A stretch of 64,000 bases of DNA from Olsenella timonensis. GTDB taxonomy: Bacteria > Actinomycetota > Coriobacteriia > Coriobacteriales > Atopobiaceae. The DNA is taken from NCBI RefSeq assembly GCF_900119915.1, contig NZ_LT635455.1:2108001-2172000 (forward strand), read 5' to 3'. How positions within the stretch are numbered: the stretch's first letter is position 1; each line of letters starts with the position of its first letter. Shown in pieces: positions 53,669 to 64,000 of this stretch. A model generated the notes under the pieces. The model did no database searches. It saw only the letters and a list, made by a program, of their open reading frames with translations, and was not told the origin of the DNA. Position numbers and translations under genes: made by a program.

Positions 53669-55810
53669 CTATCCGTTCTTCTCGCTGGTCTTGTTCTCGA
53701 ACTCCCTCACGTAGGAGACGATCTCGTCGCCGTGCGTCGCCGTGGCGAGCAGGTCGAGAAACTCCTGTGTGCGCAACAGGCCGACGAGGCTCATGAGCGC
53801 CTGGAGGTGCGAGGTCGCATCCACCGTGGCGAGCATGAACTCGTACTTGACGGGGTCGTTCTCGGCGCTGCCAAACTCGACGGGCGTGCGCAGGCGCACG
53901 CACGACATGGCCGTCTCGTTCACGCCGACGCGGTTGGTGGCGTGGGGAAGGGCGACGTGCTTGGTGATGACCACGTAGGGGCCGGCTTCCTCGATGTTGG
54001 CTATGACGGCGTCGATGTACTCCTCGGTGATGTCGCCCGTGGCGACGAGGGGCATCCCGGAGGCCCGGACGGCCTCCTGCCACGTCTCGCACTCGGCGTC
54101 GAGCACGACGTGGCCCCCCTCGAGCAGCTCGCTCAGCATGTAGCTCCTTTCCTGACCGATCCAATCCCTCTTCTCCAGCAGGCTTCTCAGCTCGCTCATG
54201 AGCTGCGCCTCTTGGTTCCGTCCGGGGTTGTGCCGCAGAATCCTGGCCACCTTTCGCGCCCCGGCCCCCAGGTCCCGGAGCGGCGGCAGGTCCACGTCGC
54301 CCGAGAAGCCCAGCTCGCGCAGGGCGCAGGCAATCCTGTCCATGTCGTCCTCGCGCGGGATGGGGCGGACGACGACGCAGGGGACGCTCACGTCCAGCTC
54401 GACCGTCGAGACCACGAGGTCGATCCCGACGTCCCCCACGAGCCCCCGCGCCCGGTGCGAGGGGACGTTGGCGATGATGTTCACGTCGAACGACCTTCTG
54501 AGCTCCGCCGCGAGCAGCTCCGCGGTGCCCACGCCCGTGGAGCAGACCACGACGACGTTGGCGTGGCGCATGCGCTCGCTGCCGTCGCCCACGAGCGCCG
54601 CCTCAAAGTGGAGGAGCACGTAGGTGACCTCGTCGTCGGTCATCTCCATGAGCTGGGACAGCCCGTTGTCGTCCAGGGCGCGCCGGACGATCGCCGCGTG
54701 CTCGGCGTAGCCCTCGAGCAGCTCGTCGCGGAGGGGGTTCTCCAGGAGCAGCCCGGCCTGCTTGCGGTAGACGCTCCCCAGAACGTGCCTGAGCAGGCGG
54801 TCGTAGAGGTGCGTGTCGTGCGTGAGGTCCACGCCCAGCTCGCGCGAGACCTCGGCGATGGTGGACATGCACATGAACTCGATCACCGCGTCGCGGGTGC
54901 TCGACGCCGCCGCCTCGCTCGAGCGCGCCCCGATGTGCACCTCGATGTAGTAGTGCTCCGCCTCCGGGAGGCTCACGCCAAAGACGGACTCCACCTGACG
55001 GACGATGTGGTCGGCCATCTGATACTGCAGGCTCCCCACGTCCAGGGTCCCCGCGGCCATCGGCGCTGCCGGCATGCCCATCTGCGTCTCGGAGCGCTTG
55101 ATCGAGAGCGCGATGTGAACGACCATCGCCTCGAAGGCGACGTCGTCAAGGTAGAGGCCCGCCTGCGCCTCCGCCTCGCGCACGATGTCCTCGATGCTCC
55201 TGAGCTCCTGCTCGGAGAACCACTTGAGGTAGTCGGCGACCTCGAGCCCGGAGTGCAGGCCGACCGTGGTCCCGTAGTCCCTCAGGACCTGGGCGATGAC
55301 GCGGCGGCGGGTCTTCTCGTCCGCCACGACGCGCACGCCCTTGCCGCGGTTGCCCTCGAACGCGATGCCGTGCGCCTCGCAGTACTCCCTGACCTTCTGG
55401 AGGTCGCGGCTCACCGTGACGCGGCTGACCTGGTAGTCGTCGGCAAGGCTCTGCACCGTGATGAAGTCGTCCAGCCAGCAGAGCGTGAAGACGCTGAGAA
55501 GGACGCGCTCCTGCGTACTGAGCGGGCTCACGTTGTAGTCGCGCCCCCTCGCGAAGCTGAGCTCCATGATCTTGCGGCGCGGAACGTCCCTCTGCAGCTG
55601 CGCCGCCTTCTGGCGCACCACGATCGCATCATCACGAGACAGGTCGAGGAGCAGGACGTTGAGGTCGTCGATGTCGTAGCGGATGGATCGCACGCTCACG
55701 CCGAAGTCCGCGGCGACCTTCTCGAGGTCGAACTCGCCGCGCTCCGCCAGCAGCCTCAGCTCATGTCGCTGTCGTGTGTTCACCGTGCGTCCCTTTCTGC
55801 TCCACTCCAT
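53669..55810 (-). CDS. PRD-containing transcriptional regulator fused to PTS EIIB-like and EIIA domains
   Basis: A 713-residue MtlR/BglG-class activator. Domains in order: two helix-turn-helix units (about 20-50 and 115-140), two PTS regulation domains (about 195-300 with His232, and 305-410 with His331/His334), an EIIB-like domain (P-loop VVCSTGVGTAE, Cys423) and a mannitol/fructose-type EIIA (560-705, His623 in LPHA). As no separate EIIA gene exists in the operon, this EIIA may both sense and drive transport. ATG 55810 has GGAGG with six bases spacing; ATG 55834 and GTG 55783 are alternatives, the last giving the family-like start NTRQRHELRLL. The EIIB gene follows after 13 bases. Confidence 0.92.
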   Translation of the reverse strand: MEWSRKGRTVNTRQRHELRLLAERGEFDLEKVAADFGVSVRSIRYDIDDLNVLLLDLSRDDAIVVRQKAAQLQRDVPRRKIMELSFARGRDYNVSPLSTQERVLLSVFTLCWLDDFITVQSLADDYQVSRVTVSRDLQKVREYCEAHGIAFEGNRGKGVRVVADEKTRRRVIAQVLRDYGTTVGLHSGLEVADYLKWFSEQELRSIEDIVREAEAQAGLYLDDVAFEAMVVHIALSIKRSETQMGMPAAPMAAGTLDVGSLQYQMADHIVRQVESVFGVSLPEAEHYYIEVHIGARSSEAAASSTRDAVIEFMCMSTIAEVSRELGVDLTHDTHLYDRLLRHVLGSVYRKQAGLLLENPLRDELLEGYAEHAAIVRRALDDNGLSQLMEMTDDEVTYVLLHFEAALVGDGSERMRHANVVVVCSTGVGTAELLAAELRRSFDVNIIANVPSHRARGLVGDVGIDLVVSTVELDVSVPCVVVRPIPREDDMDRIACALRELGFSGDVDLPPLRDLGAGARKVARILRHNPGRNQEAQLMSELRSLLEKRDWIGQERSYMLSELLEGGHVVLDAECETWQEAVRASGMPLVATGDITEEYIDAVIANIEEAGPYVVITKHVALPHATNRVGVNETAMSCVRLRTPVEFGSAENDPVKYEFMLATVDATSHLQALMSLVGLLRTQEFLDLLATATHGDEIVSYVREFENKTSEKNG

Positions 55811-55881
55811 TCTTTTCCTCCATAAAATCGCCATTCAAGACTCATTGTTTTCATCTCGGGGAGGAAGTGCGTGAACTCAGA

Positions 55882-55911
55882 AAGATACCACTTTACCTGC
55901 GGTTTATTTAA
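55882..55911 (-). promoter_or_regulatory. Candidate promoter of the PRD regulator-PTS-transketolase operon
   Basis: On the minus strand TTAAAT (55906-55911) and TATCTT (55882-55887) are 18 bases apart in the most AT-rich stretch of the window (about 55835-55915). The boxes are imperfect, but the base composition contrast is strong. The rest of the 395-base spacer holds the 148-bp repeat copy B and the PFOR terminator. Confidence 0.4.
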
Positions 55912-55985
55912 TTATGAGCGGCCCGCCGAGCGGCGGCGCGCGACCGCGACGCGGCCCCGTACGTCACCACCCGCCGGCGGAGCCG

Positions 55986-56133
55986 CGGCGCGAGGTTCTT
56001 CTCGCCCCGTGGACCCCAGCCCGGCGATTACCATGCAGAATCCGGGTTTCGCCTCAGACTCAACTGGCCATATGTGATGTGGAACCGGATTCTGCGTGTT
56101 GTTACGAGGCGATGGTCATCGGGGGGCGAGAAG
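55986..56133. repeat. 148-bp dispersed repeat, copy B
   Basis: Differs from copy A (50072-50219) at about eleven positions, most of them in the last 25 bases. The inner inverted repeat GCAGAATCCGG/CCGGATTCTGC is at 56035-56045 and 56085-56095, with the same CATATG between. It lies downstream of the PFOR gene and upstream of the PTS operon, so the two copies flank that operon in direct orientation, 5.9 kb apart. Confidence 0.85.
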
Positions 56134-56151
56134 AGCCTCGGCCCGACACAC

Positions 56152-56181
56152 AAAACGGCCCCCGGCGTAATGCCGGGGGCC
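56152..56181 (-). terminator. Rho-independent terminator of the PFOR gene
   Basis: Perfect 10-bp stem (GGCCCCCGGC at 56157-56166 with 56172-56181), five-base loop, then TTTT on the minus strand at 56152-56155. It follows the PFOR stop codon by 25 bases. Confidence 0.85.
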
Positions 56182-56206
56182 GCGGCTCGGACTATGGCGT
56201 CAGCGC

Positions 56207-59743
<3,537 letters not shown>

Positions 59744-59937
59744 ATCCTCTCCTTCGTAGCGATTCCAACGAATCCCTCGTGGGCGAGCCCAAACCGTCTG
59801 AGGCGCATGACGGAACGGGGCCGTGGCCCATGCACCCCTAGTCTACTACCCCGCGCGCGACGCGCGGGCGAGAAGAGCGGCGGACGGCTCGCGCACATAC
59901 CTAAGTGGGACCGTCCCCGGGTGGGCCGCCCGCGACG

Positions 59938-60636
59938 CTACGCGTGCGTGACCCCCTCGGCGCCCGGGACCCGCCGACGGGCGGAGGCGAGCAGGCGGGC
60001 GTAGGCCTCGGCGAGTCGCTGCGACCTCGGCCCCGCCGCGTCAGACGCGGGGACGACGCCGTGCTCGTCGGAGACGAGGAACGCCTCGTCGAAGGCGGCC
60101 GACCCGTCTCCCACGGCGAGAGCGAGCCCCTCGTCGTGCGAGACGCCGATGCCCAGGGTGCGCGCGAGGTCGCGCACGAGCGAGGCGGTCCCGGACGCAG
60201 GGAGGTCCGCGGAGGAGCCGCAGACCAGGGAGTCTCCCCGGACGACCCAGAGCGCCTCGGGGGCGACGCCCGACGTCGCGGCCTCGAGCGCCGCCTGACG
60301 GGCCCGCTCGGCGAGGTCGAGGGCGCCCGTCGCGGGAAGCGGCTCGTAGGGGCCGACGGTCATGGCGGCATGGCCGCACTCGTCGACGACGACCATGAGC
60401 ACGCCGTCCGGATGGCGCGCGGCGCCGCCGCCGAGCGTCCACTCGATGTGCTGCTTGGCCCAGGCCACGAGCTGGGCCGACACGGGGACGCCGCTGACGC
60501 GGCGGCGCGAAAGGGCGCGCAGGTGGCGGTTCTCGAGCGGCAGCGTGCGGTTGGCGAGGCGCCAGCGGCAGACGAGCGCGGGCGCGCCCAGCGTGAAGTC
60601 GTCCGTCTGCGAGGGGCCGTTCTTCTCGTCCGGCAT
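59938..60636 (-). CDS. Unrecognised cytoplasmic protein, possibly aminotransferase-class-IV-like
   Basis: A 232-residue protein that I cannot assign. The stretch [34 protein letters not shown] near the C terminus recalls the end of class-IV aminotransferases and aminodeoxychorismate lyases, as does an N-terminal [16 protein letters not shown], but the PLP lysine is not seen, so it may be a degenerate member. ATG 60636 is fixed by AAGGAGG. It follows purH by 164 bases on the same strand, with a GC hairpin between (60734-60765). The spacer to PFOR (59744-59937) contains GGGACCGTCCC and a copy of the 9-mer. Confidence 0.72.
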   Translation of the reverse strand: MPDEKNGPSQTDDFTLGAPALVCRWRLANRTLPLENRHLRALSRRRVSGVPVSAQLVAWAKQHIEWTLGGGAARHPDGVLMVVVDECGHAAMTVGPYEPLPATGALDLAERARQAALEAATSGVAPEALWVVRGDSLVCGSSADLPASGTASLVRDLARTLGIGVSHDEGLALAVGDGSAAFDEAFLVSDEHGVVPASDAAGPRSQRLAEAYARLLASARRRVPGAEGVTHA

Positions 60637-60733
60637 GGGCCCTCCTTCTGCGGGGTGGCGTGGGGCCACATTCTAGCGCGGCGCCGGGGCGGGGGCGTCC
60701 TGGAATCGCCGGGGTTGTCGCGACCGGACGAGA

Positions 60734-60765
60734 GCGCCCCGGCGGCACGGGGCCGACCGGGGCGC
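60734..60765 (-). terminator. GC hairpin after purH
   Basis: GCGCCCCGG (60734-60742) pairs with CCGGGGCGC (60757-60765) downstream of the purH stop; no T run on the minus strand. Confidence 0.5.
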
Positions 60766-60800
60766 GTGGCTCGATCTGGCTCTGGGCCAGGCCGAGTCGA

Positions 60801-62438
60801 TCAGTGGCGGAAGTGGCGGCTGCCGGTGAAGACCATCGCGATGCCGTGCTCGTTGCAGGCCTCGATGGACTCGTCGTCGCGCTTGGAGCCGCCGGGCTGG
60901 ATGATGCAGGTCACGCCGTGCTCGGCGAGCACGTCCACGCTGTCGCGGAACGGGAAGAACGCGTCGGAGGCACAGGCGTAGCCGCCCTTCTCCACGCCCA
61001 TGCGCTCGCACGCCTCATCGGCGCGCTGGCAGGCGAGAAGCGCGGAGTCAACGCGGTTGGGCTGGCCCGGGCCCATGCCGATGCCGGCCTTGCCCTTGGA
61101 GACGAGGATCGCGTTGGACTTCACGCCCTTGCAGACGCGCCAGGCGAACATGAGCTCGTCCATCTCCTCGGGCGTGGGCTTGCGCTCGGTGGGACAGGTG
61201 AAGGTCTCGGGGTCCTCGGAGACGGTGTCGACGTACTGCACGAGCACGCCGCCGTCAACGGTGCGCAGCTCGGCGAGGGCGTGGCCGTCGGCGCCGCCCG
61301 TGGCGAGCACGCGCAGGTTGGGGCGCTTGGCCATGCGCTCGAGGGCCTCGGGGGTGTAGCTCGGGGCGATGATGACCTCCACGAACTGCTTGTTCTCGTC
61401 GGCGAAGTGCTCGACAAGCTCGTAGGGCACCTCGCGGTTGCAGGCGATGATGCCGCCGAAGGCGCTCTTGGGGTCGCACGCGAAGGCGCGGTCGTAGGCG
61501 CTGGTGACGTCCTCGGCGACGGCGGAGCCGCAGGGGTTCTGGTGCTTGAGGATCACGCAGGCGGGTCCGTCGAACTCGCGCACGAGGTTCCAGGCGGCGT
61601 CGGCGTCCAGGTAGTTGTTGTAGGAGAGCGGCTTGCCCTGGACCTGCTCGGCGTCCACGAGCGGGCTGGCCGACGAGAAGGCGTCGCCCGTCTCGCCCGC
61701 AAAGCGGTAGACCGCGGCGCTCTGCTGGGGGTTCTCGCCGTAGCGCAGGTCGTCGACCTTCTCCAGGAAGAGGTCGAGCCCCTCCGGCAGGGCGGGAGCC
61801 TCCGCCTCGTCGTCGAGCTCCTCGGGGAAGTCCTCGGCGTAGCGCTCGGCAAGGTAATCCGCGATGGCGGCGTCATAGGCCGCGGTGGTGTCGTAGACCT
61901 TGAGCTGCAGGTAGCGGCGCAGCTCGAGCGTGGTGCAGCCGTCGTTTTTGCGCATGGCCTCGAGGACCTCGTCGTAGTCCTCGGGGTCGGAGACCACGGT
62001 CACGGACGCGGCGTTCTTGGCGGCGGAGCGCAGCATGGAGGGGCCGCCGATGTCGATGTGCTCGATGGCGTCGTCGAAGGTGACGTCAGGCTTGGCCACG
62101 GTCTTCTCGAACTCGTAGAGGTTCACGCAGACGAGGTCGATCATGCCGATCCCGTGCTCGGCGGCCTCGGCCATGTGGGCGGGATCGTCGCGGCGGGCGA
62201 GCAGGCCGCCGTGCACCTTGGGGTGCAGCGTCTTCACGCGACCGTCCATCATCTCCGGGAAGCCCGTGTACTGCTCGATGGGGACCACGTGGACGCCGGC
62301 CTCCTCGAGCACGCGCGCGGTGCCCCCGGTGGAGATCACCTCCACGCCGAACTCCTCCTCGAGCGCCTTGACGAAGGCGACGACGCCCGTCTTGTCCGTG
62401 ACCGAGACGAGCGCCCGCTTGATGGGTGTGTCTGCCAT
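60801..62438 (-). CDS. purH: Bifunctional AICAR transformylase/IMP cyclohydrolase
   Basis: Catalyses the last two steps of de novo IMP synthesis. The 545-residue protein has the N-terminal IMP cyclohydrolase domain (about 1-190: [41 protein letters not shown]) and the C-terminal AICAR transformylase ([10 protein letters not shown] with the catalytic Lys-His, [22 protein letters not shown]). ATG 62438 with CAAGGAGG. It is divergent from the acetyltransferase gene, 69 bases apart. No other pur genes adjoin, so the gene is outside a purine operon here. Confidence 0.96.
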   Translation of the reverse strand: MADTPIKRALVSVTDKTGVVAFVKALEEEFGVEVISTGGTARVLEEAGVHVVPIEQYTGFPEMMDGRVKTLHPKVHGGLLARRDDPAHMAEAAEHGIGMIDLVCVNLYEFEKTVAKPDVTFDDAIEHIDIGGPSMLRSAAKNAASVTVVSDPEDYDEVLEAMRKNDGCTTLELRRYLQLKVYDTTAAYDAAIADYLAERYAEDFPEELDDEAEAPALPEGLDLFLEKVDDLRYGENPQQSAAVYRFAGETGDAFSSASPLVDAEQVQGKPLSYNNYLDADAAWNLVREFDGPACVILKHQNPCGSAVAEDVTSAYDRAFACDPKSAFGGIIACNREVPYELVEHFADENKQFVEVIIAPSYTPEALERMAKRPNLRVLATGGADGHALAELRTVDGGVLVQYVDTVSEDPETFTCPTERKPTPEEMDELMFAWRVCKGVKSNAILVSKGKAGIGMGPGQPNRVDSALLACQRADEACERMGVEKGGYACASDAFFPFRDSVDVLAEHGVTCIIQPGGSKRDDESIEACNEHGIAMVFTGSRHFRH

Positions 62439-62478
62439 GTGGCCTCCTTGGGTTTGACGACGACATGATGTACCGTCG

Positions 62479-62506
62479 TGTCTACGATAGCGCAGCTGGA
62501 GGTCAA
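62479..62506 (-). promoter_or_regulatory. Candidate purH promoter
   Basis: TTGACC (62501-62506) and TAGACA (62479-62484) on the minus strand are 16 bases apart. The -35 box would overlap the ribosome-binding site of the divergent acetyltransferase gene. Confidence 0.35.
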
Positions 62507-62507
62507 C

Positions 62508-63158
62508 ATGACGCAGACTGAGAACTTGGCATGGCGGCCCTTCGAGCCGGAGGACTTCGAGGCGACGGCAGCGCTTCTCGGCCGCACGTGGCTCCCCGAC
62601 TTTGGCGAGGCGGCGCAGCGGGCGGCGAGCCAGATCGAGCTGGCGCACTACCTCGCACGCTCGAGCTGGTCGCTCGTGGTCGAGCGCGACGGCGAGGTGC
62701 TGGGCGTGGTGCTGGTCGCCGAGCCCGGCGGGCACCCCGTCGGCGGCGCCGGCTGGTCCGAGCTCGAGGTGCGCCTGACGCGGGCGGCCGAGAAGGACGA
62801 GGAGCTCGCCGAGGCCGTGCGCGTGGAGATGGACGGCGTGCGCGAGGAGGGCGAGCTCGAGCGCGAGTACGCCGCCGGCGGGCCCATGGGCGCGGACGCG
62901 GCCATCAAGCTGCTGCTCGTGTCGCCGGACGCGAAGGGGCTGGGCCTGGGCGGCAGGCTCTTCTCGGCCGCCGTCGAGCACCTGCGGGAGGCGGGCCTGC
63001 CGGGCTTCCACCTGCTCACCGACGACAGCTGCGACGTGGGCTTCTACGAGCACAAGGGCCTCACGCAGGCCATGCGCCGCCGCTCCGGCGCGTACTGGCC
63101 GGGCGTGGAGCCCGAGAAGGACGAGTTCTACGTCTACGTGTACGAGCAGGAGCTGTAG
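62508..63158 (+). CDS. GNAT-family N-acetyltransferase
   Basis: A 216-residue acetyl-CoA-dependent transferase. The acetyl-CoA pyrophosphate loop follows the core strand as LLLVSPDAKGLGLGGRLFSAAVEHL (about residues 143-167), and the C-terminal FYEHKGLTQAMRRR matches motif B. An acidic insertion (about 85-130) lies before the core. The acceptor is unknown. ATG 62508 has GGAGGT at good spacing; the in-frame start ten codons earlier lacks one. Its stop codon shares a base with the start codon of the next gene. Confidence 0.88.
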   Translation: MTQTENLAWRPFEPEDFEATAALLGRTWLPDFGEAAQRAASQIELAHYLARSSWSLVVERDGEVLGVVLVAEPGGHPVGGAGWSELEVRLTRAAEKDEELAEAVRVEMDGVREEGELEREYAAGGPMGADAAIKLLLVSPDAKGLGLGGRLFSAAVEHLREAGLPGFHLLTDDSCDVGFYEHKGLTQAMRRRSGAYWPGVEPEKDEFYVYVYEQEL

Positions 63159-64000
63159 TGCGGGGGCGGTTCGCGCCGACGCCCTCGGGCCGGATGCACC
63201 TGGGCAACGCCTTCGCCGCGCTGGTGGCATGGCTCTCGGCGCGCTCCGCCGTGGGCGAGATGGTCCTGCGCGTAGAGGACCTGGACCCGCGCGCCAACAG
63301 CCGCGAGCGAGCCGAGCTCCTCGCCGATGACCTGCGCTGGCTTGGGCTCGACTGGGACGAGGGCCCCCTCTACCAGAGCGAGAGGGGCGAGCTCTACGAC
63401 GAGGCCCTCGGGCGGCTCGCGGCGGCGGGGCTCACCTACCCGTGCTTCTGCTCACGCGCCGAGCTTCACGCCGCGAGCGCGCCGCACGCCTCCGACGGCA
63501 CGCCCGTCTACGCGGGCACGTGTCGGGGCCTCTCCGCGGACGAGGTGGCGCGGCGCTCGGCCACCCGGCCGCCCGCGACGCGCCTGCGCGTGCCGGACGA
63601 GGACGACCCCGCGGGGAGGGTCGAGTTCTGTGACCTGGCATACGGGGCGCGCCGCGAGGTGCTCGCGCGCGACTGCGGCGACTTCCTCGTGCGCCGCAGC
63701 GACCGCGTGGTGGCCTACCAGCTCGCGGTGGTGGTCGACGACGCCCTCATGGGCGTGACGCAGGTGGTGCGCGGACGCGACCTGCTGGGCTCGTGCGCAC
63801 GCCAGATCTACCTGCACCGGGTGCTGGGGTGGGAGCCCCCTGCGTACGGGCACGTGCCGCTCCTGGTGGCCCCCGACGGCCGTCGCCTCTCAAAGCGCGA
63901 GAAGGACCTCGACCTGGGCGCCCTGCGCGCGGCGGGCGTCGCGCCGGAGCGGGTGGTGGGGGCGCTGGCAGCCGCCTCCGGCCTTGCCCGCCCCGGCTGG
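63158..64000 (+). CDS. gluQ: Glutamyl-Q tRNA(Asp) synthetase, 3' end beyond the window
   Basis: A truncated glutamyl-tRNA synthetase paralogue lacking the anticodon-binding domain; in E. coli it loads glutamate onto queuosine-34 of tRNA(Asp). The 281 visible residues show the catalytic fold: FAPTPSGRMHLGN (HIGH motif as MHLG), EDLDPRANS, the zinc-site CFCSRAELH with a later GTC, and the KMSKS-like RRLSKREKDLDL. Start GTG 63158 overlaps the acetyltransferase stop (TAGTG) and yields the expected FAPTPSGR N terminus. The frame is open at base 64000, near the usual family end of about 290-310 residues. It fits with queT in the same window. Confidence 0.88.
   Translation, partial: MRGRFAPTPSGRMHLGNAFAALVAWLSARSAVGEMVLRVEDLDPRANSRERAELLADDLRWLGLDWDEGPLYQSERGELYDEALGRLAAAGLTYPCFCSRAELHAASAPHASDGTPVYAGTCRGLSADEVARRSATRPPATRLRVPDEDDPAGRVEFCDLAYGARREVLARDCGDFLVRRSDRVVAYQLAVVVDDALMGVTQVVRGRDLLGSCARQIYLHRVLGWEPPAYGHVPLLVAPDGRRLSKREKDLDLGALRAAGVAPERVVGALAAASGLARPGW

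Noticed and set aside
53585-55825. 746-codon plus-strand frame opposite the PRD regulator
   Set aside because: Composition is that of a shadow frame; the minus strand shows complete HTH, PRD, EIIB and EIIA domains.
50072-56133. CRISPR array
   Set aside because: Only two 148-bp copies 5.9 kb apart with genes between; no short regularly spaced repeats or cas genes anywhere in the window.

Overview
The sequence looks like a high-GC (about 70% by eye), anaerobic, sugar-fermenting actinobacterium. The best guess is class Coriobacteriia, in the Olsenella/Atopobium neighbourhood. This rests on the very high GC, a single-chain pyruvate:ferredoxin oxidoreductase, several PTS sugar systems, MurT/GatD, and strict Shine-Dalgarno starts with frequent GTG/TTG codons. 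The lineage is inferred from gene content only; there is no rRNA in the window.

The dominant feature is structural. Bases 1-41356 form one inverted repeat centred between 20678 and 20679. Every gene in the left arm (pgi to dnaX) recurs in the right arm on the opposite strand at coordinate 41357-x with the same translation. The centre falls inside dnaX, so both copies keep about 474 native codons and then read into their own antisense. The window begins 2 bases before the left pgi start codon, so the outer end of the left arm cannot be seen. The most economical reading is a fold-back or assembly artefact, but a real inverted duplication cannot be excluded from sequence alone.

One arm, read once, contains: pgi; a small membrane protein; an XRE-type regulator with six membrane segments; a DUF362 ferredoxin-like protein; ribokinase plus nucleoside hydrolase; two tandem esterases; a trehalose locus (treR divergent from the EIIBCA transporter and phosphotrehalase); a YcxB-like protein; adenine deaminase; the small SRP RNA; two bacterial PH-domain membrane proteins; and truncated dnaX.

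The unique part (41357-64000) holds: a weakly UDG-like protein, thioredoxin, a PAP2 phosphatase and a YfcE-type phosphoesterase; a minus-strand operon queT, glycosyltransferase, LytS-like kinase, LytTR regulator; a one-piece MurT-GatD fusion; a five-gene minus-strand operon of PRD regulator-EIIA, EIIB, ascorbate-type EIIC and split transketolase; PFOR; an unrecognised protein; purH; a GNAT acetyltransferase; and a 3'-truncated glutamyl-Q tRNA(Asp) synthetase.

Together the genes describe import of trehalose and a second PTS sugar, nucleoside and adenine salvage, pentose-phosphate interconversion, glycolysis ending in ferredoxin-linked pyruvate oxidation, and queuosine-precursor salvage. Between genes there is a family of hairpin-forming elements built around the 9-mer CTTCTCGCC/GGCGAGAAG, which is strongly over-represented both in spacers and inside genes.
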